A stretch of DNA of 64,000 nt from UBA9620 sp965220695 (GCA_965220695.1 OZ244838.1:3906001-3970000); one strand, 5' to 3'. Shown: positions 41,836 to 51,100, counted from the first letter of the stretch. Numbers and translations: made by a program. Notes: a model not told the origin generated them from the letters alone.

Positions 41836-42852
41836 CTATTTCAACTCCCTGGCGGCGGCCAGTTCTTCGAACCGCGTCCCGGCCAGGATGCCCACCATGG
41901 AGTAGTTGCCTTCGTGGCAGGCGTACTCGAACAACGGCGCGTCGGTTCGCCGCATCGGCATCGACGCCGTCCAGGGGCTCGACCACGTCTCCGGATCGGT
42001 CACCGTGAACGTGTATTCGAGCGTGTCGCCGTCGACGCGCCTGAGGCGTTCGACCAGCGTCATGTTGGCGGTCGTCCCCATGCCGGCGCCCGCGGAGCCC
42101 AGCGGAATCCACCGGCGCTTGTCGTTGAAGTTCGCGGTCTCGATGACGAGGGTGTCGCCCTCCCATCGGCCACGGGAGTCGCCCGACCAGAGACGCACGT
42201 CCGCGTCGAGCGCGGGACGGCCATCGAGTGGCACGACGCGGGGCGTGTGCACCATCTCCGTGTAGATCACGACGTGGTCCGGGGTCTGGAAGAGCTGCAT
42301 GTTCTGGTTGTAGGCGAGCGGCGTGATCGGCGGACCGGCGTTGAATCCCACGATGCACCGATCGGAGGTGTTCCGGTCCACGTAGGAGTCTGCGGCATGC
42401 GCTTCCAGGTACTCGCGCCGCGCGTCCGTGCGCTGCTGCCCGACCGCTGACAGGTCCGGCAGTCGCCCGTTCGGCGGGTCCACGATCAGCGACGTGCGTC
42501 GCGTCTCGATCGGCTTCGTCCCCTGGTCCATCCAGAAATTGTTGTAGCCGCCGACGCTGCCGCCGGCCTCGGTTCTGCGCGCCTCCGCGTCCCACAGGCG
42601 GATCGCCCGGTCAACCGCATCCTGTTCGAGGCTCGCCGCCTCCTCCTCGGTCAGGAACTCCTGGTCACCCCGATCCTCCGGGCGTTGCAGGGGGGTGATG
42701 GTGCGGAAGTCCCAGATGCCCTGCAGGTCGGGCTGTCCCCAGGCCGTGCGGGGCGCCGCCGGGGCGTCCGTGGACTGGCCGGCCGCCAGCATGGGAGCCA
42801 GCACCAGACCCGCGATCACCGTGCACACCGTCACCAGACGTCGATGACTCAT
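41836..42852 (-). CDS. Secreted protein of the WGxPDLQG family (paralogue 3)
   Basis: A 338-residue exported protein; the ATG at 42852 has GAGGAGGAGAC upstream and a signal peptide (LVTVCTVIAGLVLAPMLAAG). Shared landmarks: TAWGQPDLQGIWDFRTITPL, GGSVGGYNNFWMDQGT, TSLIVDPPNGRLPD, DRCIVGFNAGPPITP, VVPLDGRPALD, GRWEGDTLVIETANF and FEYACHEGNYSM. It is closest to the 25058 paralogue. A conserved Cys pair (one in DRC, one in the YACHEGNYS motif) could form a disulfide. No catalytic family recognised. It lies convergent to the MBL hydrolase, 50 bp apart. Confidence 0.8.
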   Translation of the reverse strand: MSHRRLVTVCTVIAGLVLAPMLAAGQSTDAPAAPRTAWGQPDLQGIWDFRTITPLQRPEDRGDQEFLTEEEAASLEQDAVDRAIRLWDAEARRTEAGGSVGGYNNFWMDQGTKPIETRRTSLIVDPPNGRLPDLSAVGQQRTDARREYLEAHAADSYVDRNTSDRCIVGFNAGPPITPLAYNQNMQLFQTPDHVVIYTEMVHTPRVVPLDGRPALDADVRLWSGDSRGRWEGDTLVIETANFNDKRRWIPLGSAGAGMGTTANMTLVERLRRVDGDTLEYTFTVTDPETWSSPWTASMPMRRTDAPLFEYACHEGNYSMVGILAGTRFEELAAARELK

Positions 42853-43148
42853 CTGCGTCTCCTCCTCGCGATCTCGATACTCGTGCGAACCTGCCCATGA
42901 TGGCCCCGGACACGGCCCGCGCGCAAGCGTACGACCTGACGTATCGGCAACAGGGCACGCAGCCTGCACCTGTGTTCCGTGCGCGTGGGTTCCGAACCCT
43001 CCGCCGTGGCCGCTTGAGCTGCCATCCGGGCCCGGTGCCGTGCGTGGATTCCGAACACCTGAACGCCGTCGACGACGGTGCGCTCGACGAGGTCCGGGCG
43101 TTCGTCGCGTCAGGCGTTGGCGCACCATCGCCGGCATCGCTTTCGTGC

Positions 43149-44678
43149 ATGGAGATTGCCAACATACAATGCGCCGTGCGCGGCTTCTTCCCGACCACCG
43201 GCGGCGCGCCCCGCTTCGCGCTGTCCCGCGGGTTGTTCCTCAGGCTGCTCGGCCTCGTCTACTTCGTAGCGTTCGCCTCGCTCGCGCCCCAGATTCTGCC
43301 CCTGGTCGGTACGGACGGCCTGCTGCCCGCCGCCGACTACCTTGGGCGCGCATACGACCTCGGGGGCCGTGATGCGTACGTGCAACTTCCGACGCTGCTC
43401 TGGATCCAACCCGGCGATGCGATCATCAGCGCACTGTGCTGGATCGGGATGGCGTTGTCGGCCGCCGCGGTCGCGGGCGTCGCCCCGATTGCGACGTTCG
43501 CGGCGCTGTGGGTCTGCTACCTGTCGCTCACGGTCGCCGGCCAGGACTTCCTGTCGTTCCAGTGGGACACGCTGCTCCTCGAGACCGGCCTGCTGGCCAT
43601 CCTCTATTCGCCGCTGGGCTGGTGGCCGCCGATCGAGACCCGGCGTCCGCCGAGCGCCGCCGCGCGCTGGCTCGTCTGGGGCCTCGCGTTCAAGCTGACC
43701 TTTCTGTCCGGCGTCACGAAGCTGCTGAGCGGCGACGCGACCTGGTGGGGCTTGACGGCGCTGGAGTTCCACTACGAGACGCAACCCATCCCGACCTGGG
43801 TGAGCTGGTACGCGCACAACACCCCCGACTGGTTCGGTGTGCTGTCGGTCGGCGTGATGTTCGTCATCGAGCTCGCGGTCCCCTTCGTCATCTTCGTGCC
43901 GGCGCGCTTCCGCCGCGTGCGGGCCGCCGGCTGTGCGCTGCTCTGCCTGCTGCAGGGATTGATCGCGGTCACCGGCAACTACGGCTTCTTCAACCTGTTG
44001 ACCGTCGTGCTCTATCTCTCGCTGCTCGACGACACGGTGATCGCCCGCGCGGCGCCGTGGCTGCGCGCGGCGCCGGGATTCCCCGCACGCGAGCCGGCGT
44101 CCGCGCCGCTGGCCGCGCGGCGGGCCGGCATGGCCGTCCTGGCGATGGGACTGGCGGTCCTGAGCGCGCTCACGCTGGTCCGCGAGATCCGGCGCCCGGC
44201 GCCCATGCCGGCCTGGTCAAGCACGCTGCTCGCCGGGGTCGCCCCGCTGCGGTCGGTCAACGGCTACGGTCTGTTCCGGGTGATGACGACCGAGCGGTCC
44301 GAGATCGTCGCCGAAGGAAGCGCGGACGGCCTGACCTGGACCGAGTACCCCTTCTCGTGGAAACCGGGCGCGCTCGCGCGGCGTCCCGGCTTCGTCCAGC
44401 CGCACATGCCGCGTCTCGACTGGCAGATGTGGTTCGCGGCGCTCGACCCGCGGGGGGAGGCCCACTGGCTGTTCGCCCTCGTCGACCGCCTCCTCGAGAA
44501 CGATCCGCTGGCGCTTCGCCTCCTCGACGGCAATCCGTTCCCCGGCGAGCCGCCCGATGTCATCCGTCTCGTGATGTACCGCTACCGGTTCACGACGGCG
44601 GACGAAGGGACGAGCGGGGACTGGTGGGCGCGCGAGCTGGCCGGCTACCTCACCGAGCCGATCCCCCGCCGGCCATGA
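43149..44678 (+). CDS. Lipase maturation factor (LMF1) family membrane protein
   Basis: A 509-residue protein with about eight helices in the first two thirds and a soluble C-terminal domain, the plan of vertebrate LMF1 and its bacterial relatives. Diagnostic segments are FLSFQWDTLLLETGLLAILY, FKLTFLSGVTKLLSGDATWW, ALEFHYETQPIPTW and, in the C-terminal domain, NGYGLFRVMTTERSEIVAEG, DGLTWTEYPFSWKPG, LDWQMWFAAL. LMF1 acts in lipase folding in the ER; the bacterial role is unknown. No ribosome site is clear at the ATG at 43149, though homology begins soon after. The 296-bp gap before it shows no other gene. Confidence 0.85.
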   Translation: MEIANIQCAVRGFFPTTGGAPRFALSRGLFLRLLGLVYFVAFASLAPQILPLVGTDGLLPAADYLGRAYDLGGRDAYVQLPTLLWIQPGDAIISALCWIGMALSAAAVAGVAPIATFAALWVCYLSLTVAGQDFLSFQWDTLLLETGLLAILYSPLGWWPPIETRRPPSAAARWLVWGLAFKLTFLSGVTKLLSGDATWWGLTALEFHYETQPIPTWVSWYAHNTPDWFGVLSVGVMFVIELAVPFVIFVPARFRRVRAAGCALLCLLQGLIAVTGNYGFFNLLTVVLYLSLLDDTVIARAAPWLRAAPGFPAREPASAPLAARRAGMAVLAMGLAVLSALTLVREIRRPAPMPAWSSTLLAGVAPLRSVNGYGLFRVMTTERSEIVAEGSADGLTWTEYPFSWKPGALARRPGFVQPHMPRLDWQMWFAALDPRGEAHWLFALVDRLLENDPLALRLLDGNPFPGEPPDVIRLVMYRYRFTTADEGTSGDWWARELAGYLTEPIPRRP

Positions 44679-44841
44679 CCGCTGCGGCGAGCGTCTCCCG
44701 GGACGGGCGTCGAACCTCACCGCGCCGCGCAGCGCCGGAGACGACGCCGGGGGGGCCACCGGCCGAACGGAGCACGGGATCGGCGCCGCTACGGCTATGA
44801 CGGCGTAATCTCAGAAGCACGACCACGTCAGGGGAGACCGG

Positions 44842-45000
44842 ATGAGCATGAACCGACAGCAACCGAATGCCCAACCAGCAACCGGCGGCGGGCCGGATCG
44901 CGCGGTCTCCGGCGTGCCTGTCGGAGCGCGTCTGGCGCGCCGCATGACGGGCAAGGGCAGCCTCGCCCGAACGGGCAAGGGCAGCCTGGTCTGGCCCTGA
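44842..45000 (+). CDS. Short frame, possible displaced N-terminus of the DUF1097 gene
   Basis: A 52-codon frame with a GGGGAGACCGG site ahead of its ATG (MSMNRQQPNAQPATGGGPDR...). Two in-frame 24-bp-spaced copies of TGKGSL sit near its end. It stops at 45000 just as the DUF1097 reading begins in another frame, so a one-base frameshift may have split one gene. It has no family match of its own. Confidence 0.3.
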   Translation: MSMNRQQPNAQPATGGGPDRAVSGVPVGARLARRMTGKGSLARTGKGSLVWP

Positions 45001-45011
45001 CCACCGGTGTC

Positions 45012-45452
45012 TTGTCCGGGCTGTGGGGCTGGACGGCGGTCGTGCTGGGGTTGTACACCTGGGCCGGGTTTCTCGGGTGCACGAGCTATTTCGCCTCTCC
45101 GAGGGATGGCGTCGGCGGCCTGGCCGGGAGCGTCGCCACGAATCTGTCCGGCATCTTCTGGGCCATGGTCATCATGCGCAACTCGGAGAGCGCCGGCGCG
45201 GCGGCGCTGGGCTACGTGATCATCGCCATCGTCGCGTTCCTGATGTGCATCCAGGCGAAGCAGGCGTGGCTGGCCCACATTCCGGGCACATTCATCGGCG
45301 CGTGCGCGACGTTCGCCGCGGACGGGAACTGGCAGCTCGTCGCGCCATCGCTCATGATGGGTGGCGTGTTCGGTTTCGCGATGAAGACCTCCGGTCTGTG
45401 GCTTCATCGCAGACTGGCACCTGTCGCGCAATCCGTCCCGGGACCGGAATGA
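45012..45452 (+). CDS. DUF1097 family membrane protein (N-terminus uncertain)
   Basis: A 146-residue membrane protein with the DUF1097 pattern: SGLWGWTAVVLGLYTWAGFL, GCTSYFASPRDGVGGLAGSV, ATNLSGIFWAMVIM, then more helices (GYVIIAIVAFLMCIQAKQAW, GGVFGFAMKTSGLWLH). The frame shows further similarity upstream of the TTG at 45012 (LALTTGVL), where no start codon or ribosome site fits. The natural start is therefore probably in the 44842 frame and separated by a frameshift, or a non-standard start is used. E. coli YcdZ is a distant relative; function unknown. Confidence 0.65.
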   Translation: MSGLWGWTAVVLGLYTWAGFLGCTSYFASPRDGVGGLAGSVATNLSGIFWAMVIMRNSESAGAAALGYVIIAIVAFLMCIQAKQAWLAHIPGTFIGACATFAADGNWQLVAPSLMMGGVFGFAMKTSGLWLHRRLAPVAQSVPGPE

Positions 45453-45495
45453 CAGCCAGCGCTGAGACACCCGCGTGGCACCAAGCGGCGGATGG

Positions 45496-46008
45496 TCAGG
45501 CGCCGTCCAGCAGCCGGCGTGCACGGGCGGCGCGCGCGGGGACCGGATCGGCGATCACCGGCACTCGCGCCAGATCCTCGACATGTTGCGCCGGCAGCCC
45601 ATGCTCGATCGCCCCCGCAACGACGAGATCGCGGTACCAGTCGAACGGCACGCAGGCCGCGTCGACATGCGGCTCACCGGCCACATACGTCATCGCCTCC
45701 ACCGTACGGTCATCGGAGAGGCGCAGGCACATGGCGCGCCGGCTGTAGCCACCCGTATGCACGCCCTCCACCCTGTCGAGCCTGACGGCGTCGGCGTCCG
45801 TGATCTCGTACACCACGCCGAACGCCGCCGCGGCGTTGTCAATGGTCGCGATGAGCGTGCACTTGCCGGACCCGTCGGCCCCGACCTTGTGATACCGCAC
45901 CACGAACCCCGGCGCCCGCGCGACCCCGCACGCAACGGCCGACGGCGCGCGCGACCGATCGGCCAGCCGCCGCGCCAGCATGTTCGAGCCGTACGCGAAG
46001 TACTTCAT
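45496..46008 (-). CDS. Gamma-glutamylcyclotransferase-like protein
   Basis: A 170-residue protein of the GGCT-like fold. The substrate loop appears at the very start (KYFAYGSNM), followed by VACGVARAPGFVVRYHKVGA, then GVVYEITDADAVRLDRVEGV with the catalytic glutamate in the V-E-G segment, and GYSRR. Family members cleave gamma-glutamyl groups to 5-oxoproline. The C-terminal part HVDAACVPFDWYRDLVVAGA also fits. A partner operon is not evident. Confidence 0.82.
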   Translation of the reverse strand: MKYFAYGSNMLARRLADRSRAPSAVACGVARAPGFVVRYHKVGADGSGKCTLIATIDNAAAAFGVVYEITDADAVRLDRVEGVHTGGYSRRAMCLRLSDDRTVEAMTYVAGEPHVDAACVPFDWYRDLVVAGAIEHGLPAQHVEDLARVPVIADPVPARAARARRLLDGA

Positions 46009-46138
46009 GTGCCGTTCTGCTCGCTGATGTCGACTCCGAACAGGCGCGCGCCCACCGACGAGTCAATCCGAAACGCGTGGTCGTGCCGCTGATCGCGGCC
46101 GCCGGCGTCGCAGAAGGCGCCGCCGACCGGCCGTCAGG

Positions 46139-49100
46139 TCACCGCCGCGGCGTCTTGACCGGCGGCGCCGGGCGTTCGGGCAGCGACTTCGGGTTCTCGC
46201 GCATCATCCGCAGCACCTCCTCGACCGCCCGTTCGAGTTGCGGATCGCGGCCCGCGATGACGGCGCGCGGGTCGTTCTCGACCTCGATGTCCGGCTCGAC
46301 GCCGACGTTTTCGACGACCCAGCTTCCGTCGGCGCCGTTGGTGCCGAACTGCGGGACGTTCACCGACCCGCCGTCGATGAGCGGGCCATGGTTGGTGATG
46401 CCGATGACGCCGCCCCACGAGCGCTTGCCGATCAGCGGACCGAGCCCCGCCTCACGGAAACGGTACGGGAAGATATCGCCGTCGGACGCGGAGTCTTCGT
46501 CGAGGATGCAGACGAGGTGCCCGTGAAACGCGATGGCGGGATAGGTGTCCGGCGTGTCGTAGGTCCGTGCGAAGCGGGTGCCCAGGACGCTGCGTCCGAG
46601 CCGTTCGATCAGCATCTGCGACACGTTGCCCCCGCCATTGCCCCGCACGTCGATCACGAGGCCCTCCTTGCGGACCTGCCCGTAGAACCACTTGACGAAC
46701 TCCTGGATGCCGTCGGCCCCCATGTCGGGCACGTGCAGATAGCCGACGCGGCCGGCGGTCAGCTCCGACACCGTGCGGCGGTTGGCCTCGACCTCGGTCA
46801 GGTAGCGCAGACTGCGCTCCTCGGTGACCGGGGTGAACGTCACTTCGCGCGCCCCGTCGAACACCGGCTCGGCATTCAGCGTCAAGCGGACCGGCCGGTC
46901 GGCCCGATGGCGCAGCAGGCGGTAGGGGTTGTCCGACCCGAGCAGCGCCTCGCCGTCAATCGCGAGCACATAGTCGCCGGCGCGCGCATCGACGCCGATC
47001 TCGGTGAGCGGCGCGCGGTAGCGCGGTTCCTCGTTGTGGCCGGCGAAGATCTCGCTGATGCGGTACCGGTCAGCCTGCGGGTCGCGCTCGAAGACGGCGC
47101 CCGGCAGGGCCACCTGCGGTCGGTCGGGCGTCTCCCAGTCGCCGCCGGCGATATAGGCGTGGCTGACATTCAGCTCGGCGACCATTTCGCTGATGACGTA
47201 GTTCAGGTCGGAGCGATGCGCAACATGATCCAGCAACGGGCGATAGCGGTCCCGCAGCGCCTCCCAGTCGTAGCCATGCATGTTCTCGACGTAGAAGAAG
47301 TCGCGGAACCGCCGCCAGACCTCGTCGAAGATCTGCGCCCACTCGTCGGCCGGCGCCCGGTCGACCATCAGACCGCCGGTCGACACCCGCGTCGCGTCGC
47401 CCCCGCCCGCCGGATAGACGTTCCACGCACCGCCTTCGCTCACCAGCACCTTCTCGCCGTCGCGCGAGACGGCGTACCCGCCGATGCCGCCGGCGATTGT
47501 CTCCGTGTCCCGATCGGCGAACGTGAAGCGCCTGAGCGACGACTGGACGTCACTGCTCCGCCCGTAGTACTGCGGGCCGGTGCGGATGACGAAGACGCTG
47601 TCGTCCGCGCCGCTCAACCCGATGTAGTTGTCGAACGGCAGCGGCAGGCGGACCACGCGATCGGCGAGCCCGTCGAAGTCGATGGCGATCGGCGCATCCG
47701 TGTCGTCCCCGTTCGCCCCGTCACCCTCGTCCTCGTCGCCCTCCGCCTCGTCGCCGTCGCCGCTCGAGGCCGCGTCCGGCTCCGCGTCCTCAGCGCCGGC
47801 CGCCGTCTCGTCGCCGTCATCGCCGCCGGTCACCTCCACCTCGTCGCTCTCCGGCGGCAGCGGGTGCGCCACGTCCCGGCGGAGGGCCAGCGCGTAGACG
47901 CCGGTCTCGCGATCCACCAGGTAGTTCCATTCGAACGACCCCAACTGCGGCGCGAACTGCCGGTCCGACAGGTAGTAGAGATAGTCGCCGTCCGGATCCC
48001 AGGCCGGGTTCCACTCGTGGAAGTACTCGCCGGTGACGCGATGCAACCGGCGCTCGGCGAGGCTCCAGACGTAGACGGAGCTGAACGCGGTCGGGTCGGT
48101 CATCGAGAACGCCAGGTAGCCGCCGCGTGGCGACCAGACGTAGTCGCGAAGCTGACCGCGCGCCTCGTCGGCGACATCGATGATCGCCCGCGTCTCGACG
48201 TCGAGAACGTAGAGCTTGCCGTCCTTGTCGCTGAAGGCCAGGTGCTCACCGTTGGGCGACCACTCCGGCGCGTAGCGCATCGCCTGTCCGCCGGTCGTGA
48301 GCTGCTCGGGCTCGCCGGAGCCGTCCTGCGCGACGAGGTAGATCTCGTCCTCTCCCGTCGCGTCCGACACGTACGCGATGCGGGCGCCGTCCGGCGACCA
48401 GCGCGCCCACTTGTCGTGCGCCGACGAGCTGCGCGTCAGGTTGCGGGTGGGCCCGTTCTCGATCGGCGCCGTGAAGACGTCGCCGCGCGCCACGAAAAGC
48501 GCGCGCTCCCCTTTCGGGCTGAGTTCAGCGTCCTCGATCAGATCGGCCGCCGCCACGCGTGACGGCCGCATCGCGAGGCCGTCGTCCGGTACCGTGATGG
48601 CGATCGGGCGCGACGCGCCCTGGTCGATCGAGTAGATCTCCAACTCGCCGTTCAGCTCGTAGACGATTCGATTGGCGCCGTCGTCCCCCGGCCAGCGCAC
48701 GTCCCATGTGCCGCTGTCCGTAAGCTGCACCGTCTCCCGCGAGCCGAGGTCGTAGCTGTAGAGGTTGAGCGTGCCGCTCCGATCCGAGGTGAAATAGATC
48801 GCGTTGCCGATCCACATCGGGTCCCGGTCGGCGCGCCGATGCGTCGTTACGCGTTCGACCAGGTGGGTCTCGCGATCGAAGATGTAGAGTTCCTGCGCCC
48901 AACCCCCCTCGTATCGCTTCCAGCTCCGGAAGTCCCGGAACAACGGGGAATACACGACACGCGTCCCGTCGGGCGACAGGTCGCCGGCGCCCGACTCGGG
49001 CATCGGCAGCGGAATCGGCAAACCGCCCTCGGTGGACGCGAGAAACAGCCGGCTATCGGAAAGATCGGTGCTGTAGCGGAGCGATCGGAACAGCACGGCG

Positions 49101-49492
49101 CGTCCGTCGGGCGACCAGTCGTAGACCTGGTTGTCGTAGCCCCAACGCGGCGCCAGCGGGCCGCGCGCCGGATACCAGGTGAGCTGCCGCGGCACGCCGC
49201 CGGCGGCGGGGATGACGTAGACCTGCTCGTCGCCGTCGTACTGCCCGGTGAACGCGATACGAGACCCGTCAGGCGAGAACCGCGGAAAGAGCTCCAGTCC
49301 CGGATGGGCCGTGAGCCGGGTCGCCAGTCCCCCCGCGGTCGACGCCAGCCAGAGATCGCCCGCGTAGCTGAAGACCACGCGGTCCCCGTGAAGGTCGGGG
49401 AACCGCAACAGTTTCGTCTGCGCGGCAGCCGGCGCGGTCGCTGCCAGCGCCGCGACGCACAGCGTCAGCGCCACGATAATTCGTCGGACCAT
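46139..49492 (-). CDS. Tricorn-type secreted protease
   Basis: A 1117-residue exported protease of family S41 (Tricorn). After a signal peptide (cleavage near AAAQ) come two propeller sections made of WSPDG/FSPDG repeats, then a PDZ-like part and the catalytic domain. The nucleophile lies in EDSASDGDIFPY (Ser1003), the base in NVSHAYI (His778, preceded by Ser777), and the glutamate in NVGVEPDIEVEND. RGNGGGNVSQMLIERLG is the oxyanion region. Between the propellers, at about residues 550-605, is a long acidic insert (E/D/G/A-rich), probably a flexible tether. Tricorn trims peptides to small products; here it would act in the periplasm. The ATG has a GAGGAGGAGAG site. Confidence 0.92.
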   Translation of the reverse strand: MVRRIIVALTLCVAALAATAPAAAQTKLLRFPDLHGDRVVFSYAGDLWLASTAGGLATRLTAHPGLELFPRFSPDGSRIAFTGQYDGDEQVYVIPAAGGVPRQLTWYPARGPLAPRWGYDNQVYDWSPDGRAVLFRSLRYSTDLSDSRLFLASTEGGLPIPLPMPESGAGDLSPDGTRVVYSPLFRDFRSWKRYEGGWAQELYIFDRETHLVERVTTHRRADRDPMWIGNAIYFTSDRSGTLNLYSYDLGSRETVQLTDSGTWDVRWPGDDGANRIVYELNGELEIYSIDQGASRPIAITVPDDGLAMRPSRVAAADLIEDAELSPKGERALFVARGDVFTAPIENGPTRNLTRSSSAHDKWARWSPDGARIAYVSDATGEDEIYLVAQDGSGEPEQLTTGGQAMRYAPEWSPNGEHLAFSDKDGKLYVLDVETRAIIDVADEARGQLRDYVWSPRGGYLAFSMTDPTAFSSVYVWSLAERRLHRVTGEYFHEWNPAWDPDGDYLYYLSDRQFAPQLGSFEWNYLVDRETGVYALALRRDVAHPLPPESDEVEVTGGDDGDETAAGAEDAEPDAASSGDGDEAEGDEDEGDGANGDDTDAPIAIDFDGLADRVVRLPLPFDNYIGLSGADDSVFVIRTGPQYYGRSSDVQSSLRRFTFADRDTETIAGGIGGYAVSRDGEKVLVSEGGAWNVYPAGGGDATRVSTGGLMVDRAPADEWAQIFDEVWRRFRDFFYVENMHGYDWEALRDRYRPLLDHVAHRSDLNYVISEMVAELNVSHAYIAGGDWETPDRPQVALPGAVFERDPQADRYRISEIFAGHNEEPRYRAPLTEIGVDARAGDYVLAIDGEALLGSDNPYRLLRHRADRPVRLTLNAEPVFDGAREVTFTPVTEERSLRYLTEVEANRRTVSELTAGRVGYLHVPDMGADGIQEFVKWFYGQVRKEGLVIDVRGNGGGNVSQMLIERLGRSVLGTRFARTYDTPDTYPAIAFHGHLVCILDEDSASDGDIFPYRFREAGLGPLIGKRSWGGVIGITNHGPLIDGGSVNVPQFGTNGADGSWVVENVGVEPDIEVENDPRAVIAGRDPQLERAVEEVLRMMRENPKSLPERPAPPVKTPRR

Positions 49493-49669
49493 CTCTCCTC
49501 CTCGCTCGAGTGCACGACCGTGGGCTCGCGTCCTGCCGCCTTCAGACGATACGCCAAACGTGGTCGTCTCGCCGCCGGCCCGGCCCGCACCGCCCGCGGC
49601 GTGCTCACGTCAGTCTCGAATCACATGGATCATTCCCGGCCCAGGCGGATCGCCTCTTGGGAAACGCGG

Positions 49670-50422
49670 CTACCTCCGCAAGGTGCGATCGACATACGCC
49701 CGAACGGCCGCCTGCACGCGGGGCGACATCCACGCCTCGAGCACGTCCTCGTCAAGCGACCGCATGTCATGCATGACGCGATCCCGGCTCGGCTGGCGGA
49801 TGAGACGCTTCGTGAGTGCGAACGACGCGGGCGGCAACGATCCGAGACGCGCCGCCACCTGCACGGCGCGATCGACCACCGCGTCCGGGGCGGCCAGCTC
49901 GTCGGCGAAGCCGTTGGCGAGCGCCTCGCCGGGGGCGCAGGTCAGCCCGCGATACACCACCGCCTGGAGCCGATGCGCCGGCACGACCAGCCGCAGAATC
50001 TCCAGCGCCATGCTCGGAAACGGCACCCCGACCGACAGCTCGGGTGTCCCGATCCGGCCGGCGCCGTCGGCCAGGACGCAGTAGTCGCAGGCGCACGCCA
50101 GAATGCAGCCGCCGGCGATGGCGTGGCCGTTGACCGCCGCGATCAGCGGCTTCGGAAACGTGAACGTCTTGAAGAAGGCCTCGCCCATCAGCGGCAGGAA
50201 CGCCTTGATGTAGTCGCGGCCCCCGTCCGTCAGGCGGCGCAGCTCGACACCCGCCGAGAAAACCGTGCCCGTGCCGGTCAGGACCACGGCCGGCGTGTCC
50301 GCCTGCTCGAGCCGCGCGAGCTCGGCGATCCAGCGCGTCAGCAACTCGGTGTCGAACGCGTTGACCTTGCCATGCGCCAGACGCACGAGCGTGACGCCGT
50401 CCCGGGATTCGGTCGTGATCAT
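49670..50422 (-). CDS. Enoyl-CoA hydratase/isomerase family protein
   Basis: A 250-residue crotonase-fold enzyme. Oxyanion-hole segments are AVVLTGTGTVFSAGVELRRL and KPLIAAVNGHAIAGGCILAC; the catalytic loop is RIGTPELSVGVPFPS. The ATG at 50422 has GGGAGGAGACC. Members hydrate or isomerise enoyl-CoA in fatty acid or aromatic degradation; the acyl group cannot be told. No other beta-oxidation gene is near. A family A repeat lies just upstream. Confidence 0.85.
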   Translation of the reverse strand: MITTESRDGVTLVRLAHGKVNAFDTELLTRWIAELARLEQADTPAVVLTGTGTVFSAGVELRRLTDGGRDYIKAFLPLMGEAFFKTFTFPKPLIAAVNGHAIAGGCILACACDYCVLADGAGRIGTPELSVGVPFPSMALEILRLVVPAHRLQAVVYRGLTCAPGEALANGFADELAAPDAVVDRAVQVAARLGSLPPASFALTKRLIRQPSRDRVMHDMRSLDEDVLEAWMSPRVQAAVRAYVDRTLRR

Positions 50423-50442
50423 TCCGGTCTCCTCCCGCTCAG

Positions 50443-50489
50443 CAGCCCGTGGTGAATGTCCCGCGCCGCACCGCGACCGGCGCTGCGCC
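50443..50489 (+). repeat. Intergenic repeat family A, copy 6
   Basis: CAGCCCGTGGTGAATGTCCC followed by GCGCCGCACCGCGACCGGCG and CTGCGCC; a more diverged copy, here upstream of a start codon rather than behind a stop. Confidence 0.7.
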
Positions 50490-50525
50490 CCGATCGCCAT
50501 AAGGAAGGGGATGACCGCTAGCGGA

Positions 50526-50873
50526 TCACCGGTTTCCGTTTCCGATCGGGTCGATTTCCAGCGCAACGATCAGTGCGTCGTCAAGACGCTCGAGCCCGGC
50601 GGAGTCGAGGCTTCCCACGAACTGGGTCAACTGCGATTTCTGCAGGCTGACGAGCTCGTCGCAGTACACGCTGCCGTCGTGTCGAAGTCCTTCGTTCAGT
50701 TCGACATCGACTTGTGTCGCCAGTCCGTGGCGCGCCGAGTACACCGGTGCGCAGATAACCGTTGTGAAGCGCGAATCGATCAACGCCTGCCGGCTGACCA
50801 CGACGAACACACGAGAGCGTTTCGGGTCGCGCGCATGCGGTCTCGCGACGCGGTAGAGCTCGCCGCGCCTCAC
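50526..50873 (-). CDS. mazF: MazF-type endoribonuclease toxin
   Basis: A 115-residue PemK/MazF-fold toxin: RRGELYRVARPHARDPKRSR, VFVVVSRQALID, VICAPVYSARHGLATQVDVE and DGSVYCDELVSLQKSQLTQF, with the conserved Arg in the first strand and the Ser/Thr-rich loop in VVSRQ. The start overlaps the antitoxin stop by 4 bp (ATGA), so the pair is co-translated. MazF cuts mRNA at short sites when the antitoxin is lost. Confidence 0.85.
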   Translation of the reverse strand: MRRGELYRVARPHARDPKRSRVFVVVSRQALIDSRFTTVICAPVYSARHGLATQVDVELNEGLRHDGSVYCDELVSLQKSQLTQFVGSLDSAGLERLDDALIVALEIDPIGNGNR

Positions 50874-51100
50874 GTCTCCACCTGATAGCCAAGCACATCG
50901 ACCGCTTCGCCGTTCAGCTCGGCAGCGTGCGCGTCGATGATGTCACGGTCGCGCCGGTCGATCGCGGCGCGTTCACGCGCCGCGAGGCTCTGACGAAGCA
51001 GCCGCTCGATGACACGCGATCGACTTTCTCCTTCACGAGCAGCCTTTTCGACGGCCGACACGAGCTCTTCATCAAGTGTGACAGATGTCTTCAATTTCAT
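50870..51100 (-). CDS. Ribbon-helix-helix antitoxin of the MazF pair
   Basis: A 76-residue antitoxin: KLKTSVTLDEELVSAVEKAA (strand and helix), GESRSRVIERLLRQSLAARE, then an acidic tail for toxin binding (DRRDRDIIDAHAAELNGEAV). This is the MetJ/Arc-type antitoxin common with MazF outside enterobacteria. The ATG at 51100 fits the family start; the frame is open further upstream. Confidence 0.8.
   Translation of the reverse strand: MKLKTSVTLDEELVSAVEKAAREGESRSRVIERLLRQSLAARERAAIDRRDRDIIDAHAAELNGEAVDVLGYQVET

Noticed and set aside
46238..48562. A 774-codon plus-strand frame opposite the Tricorn gene
   Set aside because: Antisense shadow; no homology and a composition unlike real proteins of this genome.
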